Source: Hyphococcus sp. (GTDB taxonomy: Bacteria > Pseudomonadota > Alphaproteobacteria > Caulobacterales > Parvularculaceae). Taken from it: a stretch of DNA of 64,000 nucleotides. Positions 36,261 to 43,921 of this stretch are shown here, one piece after another. A program made the translations under genes and the position numbers. Where the stretch lies: NCBI GenBank assembly GCA_021776415.1, contig JAJFFY010000044.1, positions 100,563 to 164,562 on the forward strand, written 5' to 3'. The notes under the pieces were generated by a model. That model made no database searches. It was not told the origin of the DNA and worked only from the letters and a program-made list of their open reading frames with translations. Numbering within the stretch: position 1 is the first letter of the stretch; each line of letters opens with the position of its first letter.

Positions 36261-37418
36261 ATGAAGCTCAAAACTATTTTACTCGCGGCCGCCGCATCAT
36301 TGGCGATCGCGCCTGCAGCAAACGCTTATCAAGGGCTCTATGGCTCGATTGGCGCTGGCCTGAGTTACATGGGCCATGGAAACGACATCACCAACACCCA
36401 GTCAGGTGGCGGCGGGCCTTTCGCCTTCGACAGCTCTACCGATTACGATAAAGGCGTTGGCGTATATTCTGCGCTTGGTTATGCGTGGGGCAACGGATTC
36501 CGTACGGAACTGGAACTTTCCTACCGCAATAGCGATATCGACCAGATCGACCCGCGCGCCGGCTTCAGCGGCTTTCCCACCGGATCTATCTCTGGCGACA
36601 CCACCACCTACGGCTTTATGGGCAATATCCTTTATGATTTTACAGGGCCGGGTAATAGCTTTACGCCCTATGTCGGCGTAGGCGTTGGCGGAGCCAATAT
36701 AGACCATAGCATTATCGGCGCCGTAGCTGCGGGCGGCGCACCGACGCCGGCCCTGTCAATTGCTTATGGGGGGTCCAAAACAGTCTTAGCGGTTCAGGGC
36801 ATTGCCGGTCTTGCCGTTAATCTGGCGGAAGGTTTGGCGCTTGATCTTTCCTACCGTTATTTCACACCGTTCAACCCTGATTTTACCGGCACGCTAAATG
36901 GGGCGCCGGCGACCTTTGAGGTGGATTCAGCGTCACACAATATTTTCGCTGGTCTGCGCTTGGATTTTGGCGGTTCAGCGGCGCCAGCTGTTCAGTACAA
37001 AGATTGCTGGGACGGCTCGAGCGTGCCAATGACGGCCGAATGTCCGCCGCAGCTGGTTGAAGAGCAGTCCGCTGATCTCGATCCTATCGGGTTCACGGTT
37101 TACTTCGACTATGACAAGGCGAACCTTACGCCACAGGCTTCAGCATTGATCGCAGAAGCTGCCGGGCGTGCGCTTCAAAATGACATCGACGGCGTGGTCG
37201 TATCAGGCAACACCGATACGTCCGGGTCTTCAGCCTATAACCAGGCGCTTTCCGAGCGTCGCGCCAAGGCTGTTCGCGATGGGCTCGTTGCGAATGATGT
37301 TCCGGCTGATCGGATCCGCAGCGAGGCGTATGGCGAGTCCAATCCGGCCAAAGCCACGCCAGACGGCGTGCGTGAGCCGCTCAACCGTCGTTCGGAAGTT
37401 ACGATCTCTTTCGAATAA
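36261..37418 (+). CDS. OmpA-type outer membrane protein
   Basis: A 385-residue protein with signal peptide (MKLKTILLAAAASLAIAPAANA). An eight-strand barrel follows at about residues 23-240, with alternating aromatic/polar strands such as YGSIGAGLSYMGHG, GFRTELELSYRNSDI and FTPYVGVGVGGANI. A short Cys-containing linker (CWDGSSVPMTAECPP) leads to a C-terminal OmpA peptidoglycan-binding domain: FTVYFDYDKANLTPQA, then GNTDTSGSSAYNQALSERRA with the diaminopimelate-binding Asp and Arg, then LNRRSEVTI. It tethers the outer membrane to the cell wall. The ATG at 36261 is preferred. A terminator follows. Confidence 0.95.
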   Translation: MKLKTILLAAAASLAIAPAANAYQGLYGSIGAGLSYMGHGNDITNTQSGGGGPFAFDSSTDYDKGVGVYSALGYAWGNGFRTELELSYRNSDIDQIDPRAGFSGFPTGSISGDTTTYGFMGNILYDFTGPGNSFTPYVGVGVGGANIDHSIIGAVAAGGAPTPALSIAYGGSKTVLAVQGIAGLAVNLAEGLALDLSYRYFTPFNPDFTGTLNGAPATFEVDSASHNIFAGLRLDFGGSAAPAVQYKDCWDGSSVPMTAECPPQLVEEQSADLDPIGFTVYFDYDKANLTPQASALIAEAAGRALQNDIDGVVVSGNTDTSGSSAYNQALSERRAKAVRDGLVANDVPADRIRSEAYGESNPAKATPDGVREPLNRRSEVTISFE

Positions 37419-37442
37419 CCAAGACCGAAGGCCGAAAATATC

Positions 37443-37474
37443 AAACCGGCGCAGCTTGTTGCGCCGGTTTTTTA
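37443..37474 (+). terminator. intrinsic terminator after ompA
   Basis: A perfect 10-bp stem AAACCGGCGC / GCGCCGGTTT with an 8-base loop, followed by more T. It lies 25 bases after the ompA stop and before the convergent TetR gene, and the A-rich left side could let it work on both strands. Confidence 0.9.
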
Positions 37475-37514
37475 TATGGACGAAATCTGACGCCACGCCA
37501 GCTTCTGGAGATGT

Positions 37515-38141
37515 TTATTCTTCTGCGTAAAGTTTCAAAAACGCCGTAACGCCGCTCGTCACCTGCTTGGTGATTGCAGCTTCCAAGTCTTTTGGCGCCG
37601 CCCCCAAAAGTGCGTGCATGTAGAGCGGCTCGGTTATCAGCGCGCCCAACTGCCAGATTGCGGCCTCGGCGTCATCGATTTTTAACACGCCCTTCGACGC
37701 CAGCCGGGCAAGAATGGGTAAGTACTGCTTGACCATCCATTGCGGCCCATGGGCGAGGTAAGACTGGCCAATCGCCGGCGTGCGCTCGGCTTCAAAAGCG
37801 GCGATGCGGCGTAGCGATAAGGCTTCAGGGTCTAATACACCTTTCACGAATTCAAGGCTTAGCTGTATCAACAACTCGCCTGGCGGAAGGCTGGATTCAA
37901 TCTCGCTGACATTGACAGGGAGAACTTTTCTGCAAGTGTCCTCAATTGCCGCACCAAAAAGTTCTTCCTTTGAGCGAAAGCGATTGTAGACCGTGCGTTT
38001 GGAAACGGCCGCTTCAAGCGCAATTTGGTCCATACTCGCAGCGTCAAACCCGTGTGCGAGAAAGGTCTTGCGTGCAGCTTCGACGATGGCGTCGGTTTTT
38101 TGATCGACCGGCATATCTGCCTGGATCGTTTGGACTGTCAT
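37515..38141 (-). CDS. TetR/AcrR-family transcriptional regulator
   Basis: A repressor-type protein of about 208 residues from the ATG at 38141 (frame open to 38180). The N-terminal helix-turn-helix reads IVEAARKTFLAHGFDAASMDQIALEAAVSKRTVY and FRSKEELFGAAI, the TetR signature. The C-terminal ligand domain is of the AcrR/AefR C-terminal type (EFVKGVLDPEALSLRRIAAFEAERTPAIGQSYLAHGP). The effector is unknown. It is divergent from the PBP gene, but that does not show that it controls it. Convergent with ompA. Confidence 0.88.
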   Translation of the reverse strand: MTVQTIQADMPVDQKTDAIVEAARKTFLAHGFDAASMDQIALEAAVSKRTVYNRFRSKEELFGAAIEDTCRKVLPVNVSEIESSLPPGELLIQLSLEFVKGVLDPEALSLRRIAAFEAERTPAIGQSYLAHGPQWMVKQYLPILARLASKGVLKIDDAEAAIWQLGALITEPLYMHALLGAAPKDLEAAITKQVTSGVTAFLKLYAEE

Positions 38142-38285
38142 ATTGATCGCGCCCGCCCTGTTCCTAATTGGCGTTTCCATTAAGGCTGATCATACGCAGT
38201 TTACAGGCGGATGAACATATCTCCTCTGTTAATTGGCGGCGGCCATGTTTACGCCCTGTTAACTATCCGCGCCGAAGCATGGCCC

Positions 38286-40169
38286 ATGGCTAAAAAACGC
38301 GCTCGAAGGGCAAAAAATAAAGCCGGCAAAAGGCGTCCTGTGGCGAGCCGCCAGGGGTATTTCCGTCTCGTTAGCGATGGCGGCGTGTTTTGTGTGACGG
38401 TGCTGATCGGGGTTGCGCTGGTTTTTGCCTACATCGCCCGCGACCTCCCGGATACCGGCGTGCTGTGGCGCGCCGCCGCGGCGCCAAAAATCACGCTCCT
38501 GGATACCAGCGGCGCGCCGCTCCGGGTCCATGGCGCCAGCGCTGGCGCGCCGGTGCGCCTGGCGGATCTGCCCGATTACGTCCCAAACGCTATTCTCGCC
38601 GTTGAGGACCGTAACTTTTACCACCATTTCGGCGTTAATCCGGTCTCAGTCGGCCGCGCGTTGGTTGTTAACATGCGTCAACGCGGTGTGGTGCAGGGGG
38701 GGTCGACGATAAGCCAGCAGCTCGCCAAGAACGTATTTCTGACCAACGACCGAACGCTCAAGAGGAAAGCGCAGGAGTTCGTTCTCGCTTTGTGGCTTGA
38801 GCAAAAATTCACCAAGCAAGAAATTCTCACGCTCTATCTCAACCGGGGTTATTTCGGCGCCGGCGCCTATGGGATTGACGCGGCAAGCTATCGTTATTTC
38901 GCCAAGCCCGCGCGCTTTTTGTCGCTTGGCGAGGCGGCGGTGTTGGCGGGGCTGCTAAAGGCGCCGTCACGGTTTGCGCCAACGCATAATCCGGATGACG
39001 CTGGCCGCCGCGGCCGTCTCGTCATTGACCAAATGGTTGCGGCCGGATTTTTGACCCAAGCTGAGGCGAGTGACGTGGTTTCAAAGCCGATAATGGTCAC
39101 GGCGTCGCGCTTGTCGTCGGCGCCTTATTTTATCGACTATATTATGAGCCGCGTGCGTGAACGCGCCGGGGATATTGACGCTGACCTTGTGGTGCGCACA
39201 ACTTTTGACCGGCGCATGCAGGAGGTGGCGGAAATCGGTATGGTTGCCGGCATTGCAAGCGCTGCTGATGATCTGAGCAAGGTTCAGAGCGCGGTTGTCA
39301 TAGCCGATGACGCGGGCGCTGTCAGGGCAATGATTGGCGGACGCGATTATCGCGAAACCCAGTTCAATCGCGCCGTCCAGGCAAAGCGTCAGCCTGGTTC
39401 TGCATTCAAACCGTTTGTTTTTCTTGCGGCAGTCGAGGCCGGTGTGGCGGCTGACGATATTGTTCTCGACGCACCATTGAAGATCGGGAAATGGGCGCCC
39501 GACAATTATAATAGTAAATTCTACGGCGAGGTCACCGTGCGCGAGGCAATGGTCCGCTCACTGAATGCTGCGACCATTCGTTTGCAGGAAGCGGTTGGGC
39601 GCGGGAAAGTGCGCCAAACGGCGCGAGCTATGGGATGGGCGGGAAAGTTGAACCCGGGGCCGGCCTTAGCGTTAGGGGTCGATGCGGTCTCGCCGCTGCA
39701 GCTTGCCGGCGCTTATACGCCTTTTGCCAATGGCGGGTTTCGCGTCGAGCCGCATGTGATTGTCAGCATCGAGACCGTTGACGGTGATGTCGTCTATCGC
39801 CGCGAGGGGTCTTATGCCGGCCAGGCCGCTTCGCGCGACGCCATCGAGGAGACAAACGCGATGCTGGCGAGCGTTGTGGAATGGGGAACCGGCCGCGCGG
39901 CGCAGACGCCGGGTTATCGGGCGGCCGGTAAAACCGGCACCTCGCAAGAAAGCCGCGACGCCTGGTTTGCAGGCCATGCAGGCGGCCTCGTCTGTGTGAT
40001 ATGGGTCGGCCGCGACGACAACGCGCCGATGCCGGGCGTCACTGGTGGGCGGGCGCCGGCGACCATCTGGCGAGAAATTATGGTCCGCGCTTTGCCGCCT
40101 GCCTATATCGCGCCGATGGCCCCAATTTTTGATGATCCGATTGCCGAGGTTTTGAAAACACGCGGGTAA
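38286..40169 (+). CDS. class A penicillin-binding protein (PBP1A family)
   Basis: A bifunctional peptidoglycan polymerase and crosslinker of 627 residues. It has a basic N-terminus and one membrane anchor (VFCVTVLIGVALVFAYIA). The GT51 domain holds AVEDRNFYHHFGVNP with the catalytic Glu, GGSTISQQLAKNVFL, and RKAQEFVLALWLEQKFTKQEILTLYLN. The transpeptidase domain has QPGSAFKPFVFL (S-x-x-K), SLNAATIRL (S-x-N) and GKTGTSQESRDAWFAGH (KTG). It is shorter than E. coli PBP1A and lacks its large insertions. The ATG at 38286 gives the usual basic start; an upstream in-frame ATG exists at 38211. Confidence 0.95.
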   Translation: MAKKRARRAKNKAGKRRPVASRQGYFRLVSDGGVFCVTVLIGVALVFAYIARDLPDTGVLWRAAAAPKITLLDTSGAPLRVHGASAGAPVRLADLPDYVPNAILAVEDRNFYHHFGVNPVSVGRALVVNMRQRGVVQGGSTISQQLAKNVFLTNDRTLKRKAQEFVLALWLEQKFTKQEILTLYLNRGYFGAGAYGIDAASYRYFAKPARFLSLGEAAVLAGLLKAPSRFAPTHNPDDAGRRGRLVIDQMVAAGFLTQAEASDVVSKPIMVTASRLSSAPYFIDYIMSRVRERAGDIDADLVVRTTFDRRMQEVAEIGMVAGIASAADDLSKVQSAVVIADDAGAVRAMIGGRDYRETQFNRAVQAKRQPGSAFKPFVFLAAVEAGVAADDIVLDAPLKIGKWAPDNYNSKFYGEVTVREAMVRSLNAATIRLQEAVGRGKVRQTARAMGWAGKLNPGPALALGVDAVSPLQLAGAYTPFANGGFRVEPHVIVSIETVDGDVVYRREGSYAGQAASRDAIEETNAMLASVVEWGTGRAAQTPGYRAAGKTGTSQESRDAWFAGHAGGLVCVIWVGRDDNAPMPGVTGGRAPATIWREIMVRALPPAYIAPMAPIFDDPIAEVLKTRG

Positions 40170-40178
40170 CCCAGCGCG

Positions 40179-40907
40179 CTATACGGCCTGAACACCATAT
40201 GAGAAAAGCGCGGCGCCATTGGCGTTGAACCAGTTTTCTGCGGCTCGCGCATCAACCCCGAGCGCCCCGACCCGACGCCAGAAGGCTGGCGAATGGTTCA
40301 TATGTTCCAGGTGAACGCATTCATGCGCGGCGACATAGCTGAGGATATCGTCTGGCGCCATAATCAGGCGCCATGAAAATGACAGCGTTGCGTCGGACGA
40401 ACACGAGCCCCAGCGCGAGCGGGTGTCGCGAATGCGAAGCGCCCGGTGTTTTTTACCAAGCTCTGCGCAATAATGCCCGACCCGCTCGGTAAGCGATTTT
40501 CGCGCCTCACGTTTCATCCAGTCCACCAGCCGGCGGTTGAGATGGGCGTCGTCTCCGCCGACCCGGATGGTGGGTAGAAATTCATTGTCAATACGCACCG
40601 GCGAGCGCGGTCCGCCATCGCGAATGATGGTGTGAGGCGTTCCCCGATAAGGGATGCGCATGCCCTCGGCAAAGGCCCGGGCGCGCAGCTTTTCGTCGAG
40701 CTGGCTGGCGATCCACTCGGCGCGCTCATGGGCAAAAGCGATGGCCTCAGGCAGATTGCGTTTGGTCGGCGCCGTCACCAAGATTTCCCCAGCTACCGGG
40801 TCTACCTTTAATATCAACCGCTTGGCGCGCCGGTTCACACGGGCGATTAATGGCACCGGGCGCTCGCCAATGTTGATTTCGGTTCGGGTAATGTGATTTA
40901 TCGGCAT
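40179..40907 (-). CDS. YgjP/DUF45-family zinc metallopeptidase-like protein
   Basis: A 242-residue protein with the WLM/YgjP domain: LILKVDPVAGEILVTAPTK near the N-terminus, then RDTRSRWGSCSSDATLSFSWRLIMAP, and the zinc motif YVAAHECVHLEHMNHSPAFW (HExxH plus a downstream His). Members are annotated as SprT-like or M48-type metalloproteases; for E. coli YgjP a nucleotide pyrophosphatase role has been reported, so the true activity is uncertain. It is divergent from mutS across 124 bases. Confidence 0.88.
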   Translation of the reverse strand: MPINHITRTEINIGERPVPLIARVNRRAKRLILKVDPVAGEILVTAPTKRNLPEAIAFAHERAEWIASQLDEKLRARAFAEGMRIPYRGTPHTIIRDGGPRSPVRIDNEFLPTIRVGGDDAHLNRRLVDWMKREARKSLTERVGHYCAELGKKHRALRIRDTRSRWGSCSSDATLSFSWRLIMAPDDILSYVAAHECVHLEHMNHSPAFWRRVGALGVDARAAENWFNANGAALFSYGVQAV

Positions 40908-40926
40908 GAATAAACTCTGGAACTGA

Positions 40927-40941
40927 CAACCATCTTGGTTG
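40927..40941. promoter_or_regulatory. short dyad in the ygjP-like/mutS divergent promoter region
   Basis: CAACCA-TCT-TGGTTG is a perfect 6-bp inverted repeat 20 bases from the YgjP-like start and about 90 bases before mutS. It could be an operator or a small leader hairpin. No known regulator consensus was recognised. Confidence 0.2.
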
Positions 40942-41031
40942 GTTTGGTAAAAAGATCAAATTGCTTTTTGAAAATATGCAAAGAATAATTTTCACCGAAA
41001 GACCATTGGAAAAATTGCGACCCGTTAGTCT

Positions 41032-43758
41032 ATGACCGATACCGCACCCGATAAAAACAAATCCGCCAGAGCACCGGCGGCGCCCGCGACGCCCATGATG
41101 GTCCAATATCATGCCATCCGCGAGACCGTTGGCGATGCATTGCTGTTTTATCGCATGGGCGACTTTTACGAATTGTTCTTCGAAGACGCCATAACCGCCG
41201 CAAGCGTACTCGATATCACGCTGACAAAACGCGGCCAGCATGGCGGCGAAGGCATTGCGATGTGCGGCGTGCCGTTTCACGCCTTTGAACCTTATCTCGC
41301 CAAGCTCATCAAGGCCGGTTTTAAAGTCGCGATCTGTGAGCAGATGGAAGCCCCTGCGGAGGCAAAAAAACGCGGGCCCAAATCTGTGGTGCGCCGCGAA
41401 GTTGTGCGTACGGTGACGCCGGGAACTATCCTTGAAGAAACGCTTCTGGATGCGCGCGCCAACAATTTTCTGTGTGCGGTTTCGATTTTACGCGGCGGCG
41501 AGGATGCGGCGATTGCCTGGGCTGATGTCTCGACCGGCGAGCTATGGGTGCGCGGCACAAGCAAGGATGATATCGCATCGGATGTCGCCGTCATAGCACC
41601 GAAGGAATTAATTGCTCCCGATAGGGAGCAAAAGGAATGGGCGGCGCTCATCGCTTCAGTTTGTCCCGCCGATCGGTTGACGCTTCTTCCCGCGCAGCAG
41701 TTTGATTCAACCGCAGGCCAGCGGCGCTTGTTAGATGTGTTCGGCGTCGCCTCGCTCGATGGGTTCGGTGATTTTGATCGCGCCGAATGTGCTGCGCTAG
41801 GCGCGCTGCTCGGATATGTGGAGTTGACCCAGGCCGGGAGAATGCCGGCTTTGAGCGCGCCGAAACGCGCCGCCGCTGTTGAGACAATGGCGATTGACGC
41901 CGCGACCCGGGGCTCGCTGGAGTTGACCCAGGCGCAGGCCGGTGGGCGCAAAGGCTCGCTTTTATGGGCGGTTGACCGAACTGTCACAGGCGCTGGCGCG
42001 CGGCTTTTGGCAGCGCGCATGTCGGCGCCGCTGACCGATCCGGTGAAGATTAATCGCCGCTTCGATGCGGTAGGGTTTTTCGAATGCGCGCCGGACTTGC
42101 GCCTTTCGGTTCGCGATTGCCTCAAACAAACGCCGGATATCGCCCGCTCCTTGTCGCGGCTTTCTCTGGAGCGTGGCGGTCCGCGCGATCTTGCCGCTAT
42201 TCGCGACGCCTTAATCAGTGCCAGGAGCATTGCTGAAGTCATTGCAAACGCGCCCAACCTCGATACGCCGCCGACGTCTGTTGAGGATAATCTTATCGCC
42301 ATAGAAGATCGCGAAGGCGAGGGCTTCTCCTCGTTGATCGTCACCTTGCGTGCGGCGATTGGCGAGGACGCGCCGATGTTGGCGCGCGATGGCGGGTTTA
42401 TCGCCAAAGGCTTCGATCCCGGTCTCGATTCGGTTCGCATGCTACGTGATGACGCGCGCCGAGTGATTGCCGGTCTGGAAGCCAAATATCGTGAGCAGAC
42501 CGGCGTCAAGCCGCTCAAAATCCGCCACAACAATGTGCTTGGCTATTTTGTCGAAACCCCGCCATCTTATGGCGACAAGCTCGCCTCCTCACCGCATGAT
42601 GAAACCTTTATTCATCGCCAGACACTGGCCAGCGCGGTGCGGTTTACCACTGGCGAACTGGCTGAACTCGATGCCAAAATCACCCGAGCAAAAGATGAGG
42701 CGCTGGCCCGCGAGCTGGAATTATTCGCCGAGCTGATGGGCGCGGTGCTGGAGCGTCGCCAGGCCCTCGCGGCCGTCGGCGCAGGGCTTGCGGAAATCGA
42801 CGTCAGCGCGGCGCTGGCCGAGCTTGCCGCCGATGACGCCTATATTCGCCCACGTGTTGATGACAGCAATGCATTTGATTTGAGAGCCGCGCGCCATCCG
42901 GTTGTGGAGCGGGCCTTGCGCGCCGCCGGCGAGGCGGCGTTTGTCGCCAATGATTGCCTCCTCAGCGCTGATGGCAAGGTGCGGCTGTGGCTGATCACGG
43001 GGCCGAATATGGCCGGTAAATCAACCTTCCTGCGCCAGAACGCGCTGATCGCCATTCTCGCGCAGGCGGGCTCCTTTGTGCCTGCGGCATCGGCGCATAT
43101 CGGCGTGGTCGACCGGGTGTTTTCACGTGTCGGCGCGGCTGACGATATCGCCAAAGGGCGCTCGACCTTCATGGTTGAGATGGTCGAGACCGCGGCGATC
43201 CTCAATCAGGCGACAGCGCGCTCGTTGGTGGTGCTTGACGAAATCGGACGCGGCACCTCGACATTTGACGGACTTTCGATCGCCTGGGCGGCGGTTGAAC
43301 ATCTCCATGACGCGATCTGCTGCCGCGGTCTGTTCGCAACTCACTATCACGAGTTGACTGCGCTCTCCGATCCGCTTGAGCGCCTCGTCAATATGTCGAT
43401 GAAAGTGCGCGAATGGAAAGGCGATGTGGTCTTTCTCCACGAGGTGGCGCCGGGTGCGGCCGACCGGTCATACGGGATTGCCGTCGCCAAACTTGCTGGT
43501 TTGCCGCGCAGTGTGGTTGAGCGCGCGCAAGGTGTCCTGGAGGCGCTTGAAAAGCAACGCCGTACGGGCGGTCATGTCGATGAGTTGCCGCTCTTTGCCG
43601 CCGCCGCGCCGGCAAAAGAAAGTGAGCCGGCTCCGGGGGCAGACCCACTTGCCGCCGCCCTTGTCCGCGCTCTGGCGGAAATCCATCCCGACACGGTCAG
43701 CCCGCAAGAGGCGTTGAATATTTTATACCGGCTGAAAGCGATAAAGGCGCCGACTTGA
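41032..43758 (+). CDS. mutS: DNA mismatch repair protein MutS
   Basis: Recognises mismatches and starts repair as an ATP-driven clamp. The 908-residue protein has an N-terminal mismatch-reading domain with LLFYRMGDFYELFFEDA (the Phe-x-Glu wedge), then KRGQHGGEGIAMCGVPFHA. The core and lever domains follow, then the ATPase with Walker A GPNMAGKSTFLRQNALIA near residue 658, VFSRVGAADDIAKGRSTFMVEM, Walker B VLDEIGRGTSTFDGLSIAWA and THYHELTAL. Start ATG at 41032. It begins the conserved order mutS-glnD-murJ-trpS. Confidence 0.98.
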   Translation: MTDTAPDKNKSARAPAAPATPMMVQYHAIRETVGDALLFYRMGDFYELFFEDAITAASVLDITLTKRGQHGGEGIAMCGVPFHAFEPYLAKLIKAGFKVAICEQMEAPAEAKKRGPKSVVRREVVRTVTPGTILEETLLDARANNFLCAVSILRGGEDAAIAWADVSTGELWVRGTSKDDIASDVAVIAPKELIAPDREQKEWAALIASVCPADRLTLLPAQQFDSTAGQRRLLDVFGVASLDGFGDFDRAECAALGALLGYVELTQAGRMPALSAPKRAAAVETMAIDAATRGSLELTQAQAGGRKGSLLWAVDRTVTGAGARLLAARMSAPLTDPVKINRRFDAVGFFECAPDLRLSVRDCLKQTPDIARSLSRLSLERGGPRDLAAIRDALISARSIAEVIANAPNLDTPPTSVEDNLIAIEDREGEGFSSLIVTLRAAIGEDAPMLARDGGFIAKGFDPGLDSVRMLRDDARRVIAGLEAKYREQTGVKPLKIRHNNVLGYFVETPPSYGDKLASSPHDETFIHRQTLASAVRFTTGELAELDAKITRAKDEALARELELFAELMGAVLERRQALAAVGAGLAEIDVSAALAELAADDAYIRPRVDDSNAFDLRAARHPVVERALRAAGEAAFVANDCLLSADGKVRLWLITGPNMAGKSTFLRQNALIAILAQAGSFVPAASAHIGVVDRVFSRVGAADDIAKGRSTFMVEMVETAAILNQATARSLVVLDEIGRGTSTFDGLSIAWAAVEHLHDAICCRGLFATHYHELTALSDPLERLVNMSMKVREWKGDVVFLHEVAPGAADRSYGIAVAKLAGLPRSVVERAQGVLEALEKQRRTGGHVDELPLFAAAAPAKESEPAPGADPLAAALVRALAEIHPDTVSPQEALNILYRLKAIKAPT

Positions 43759-43804
43759 ACGCTGAGGCGGATATAGCCGATTGATGTGAGTTTCGATCCT
43801 AAAC

Positions 43805-43865
43805 GGGCGCGACTGCGCCCCGGCGCTTATGCGCCGCGCCCGCGCAGGCCCTCGCGTAGCGAGGG
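43805..43865. repeat. three tandem hairpins between mutS and glnD
   Basis: Three perfect stem-loops follow each other: 43805-43820 (GGGCGC/GCGCCC, loop GACT), 43821-43836 (CGGCGC/GCGCCG, loop TTAT) and 43849-43865 (CCCTCGC/GCGAGGG, loop GTA). None has a T-run. The arrangement looks like a REP/BIME-type intergenic repeat and could stop or stabilise the mutS transcript. Confidence 0.6.
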
Positions 43866-43921
43866 CTAGCCGCGAGCGAAAACAACCATGCAAAGTCAAT
43901 GCTCAATTGATTTTGCTATAG

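Noticed and set aside
41292..42533. Minus-strand ORF of 413 residues inside mutS
   Set aside because: Ser/Arg-rich low-complexity product antisense to a certain gene; typical of GC-rich codon bias.
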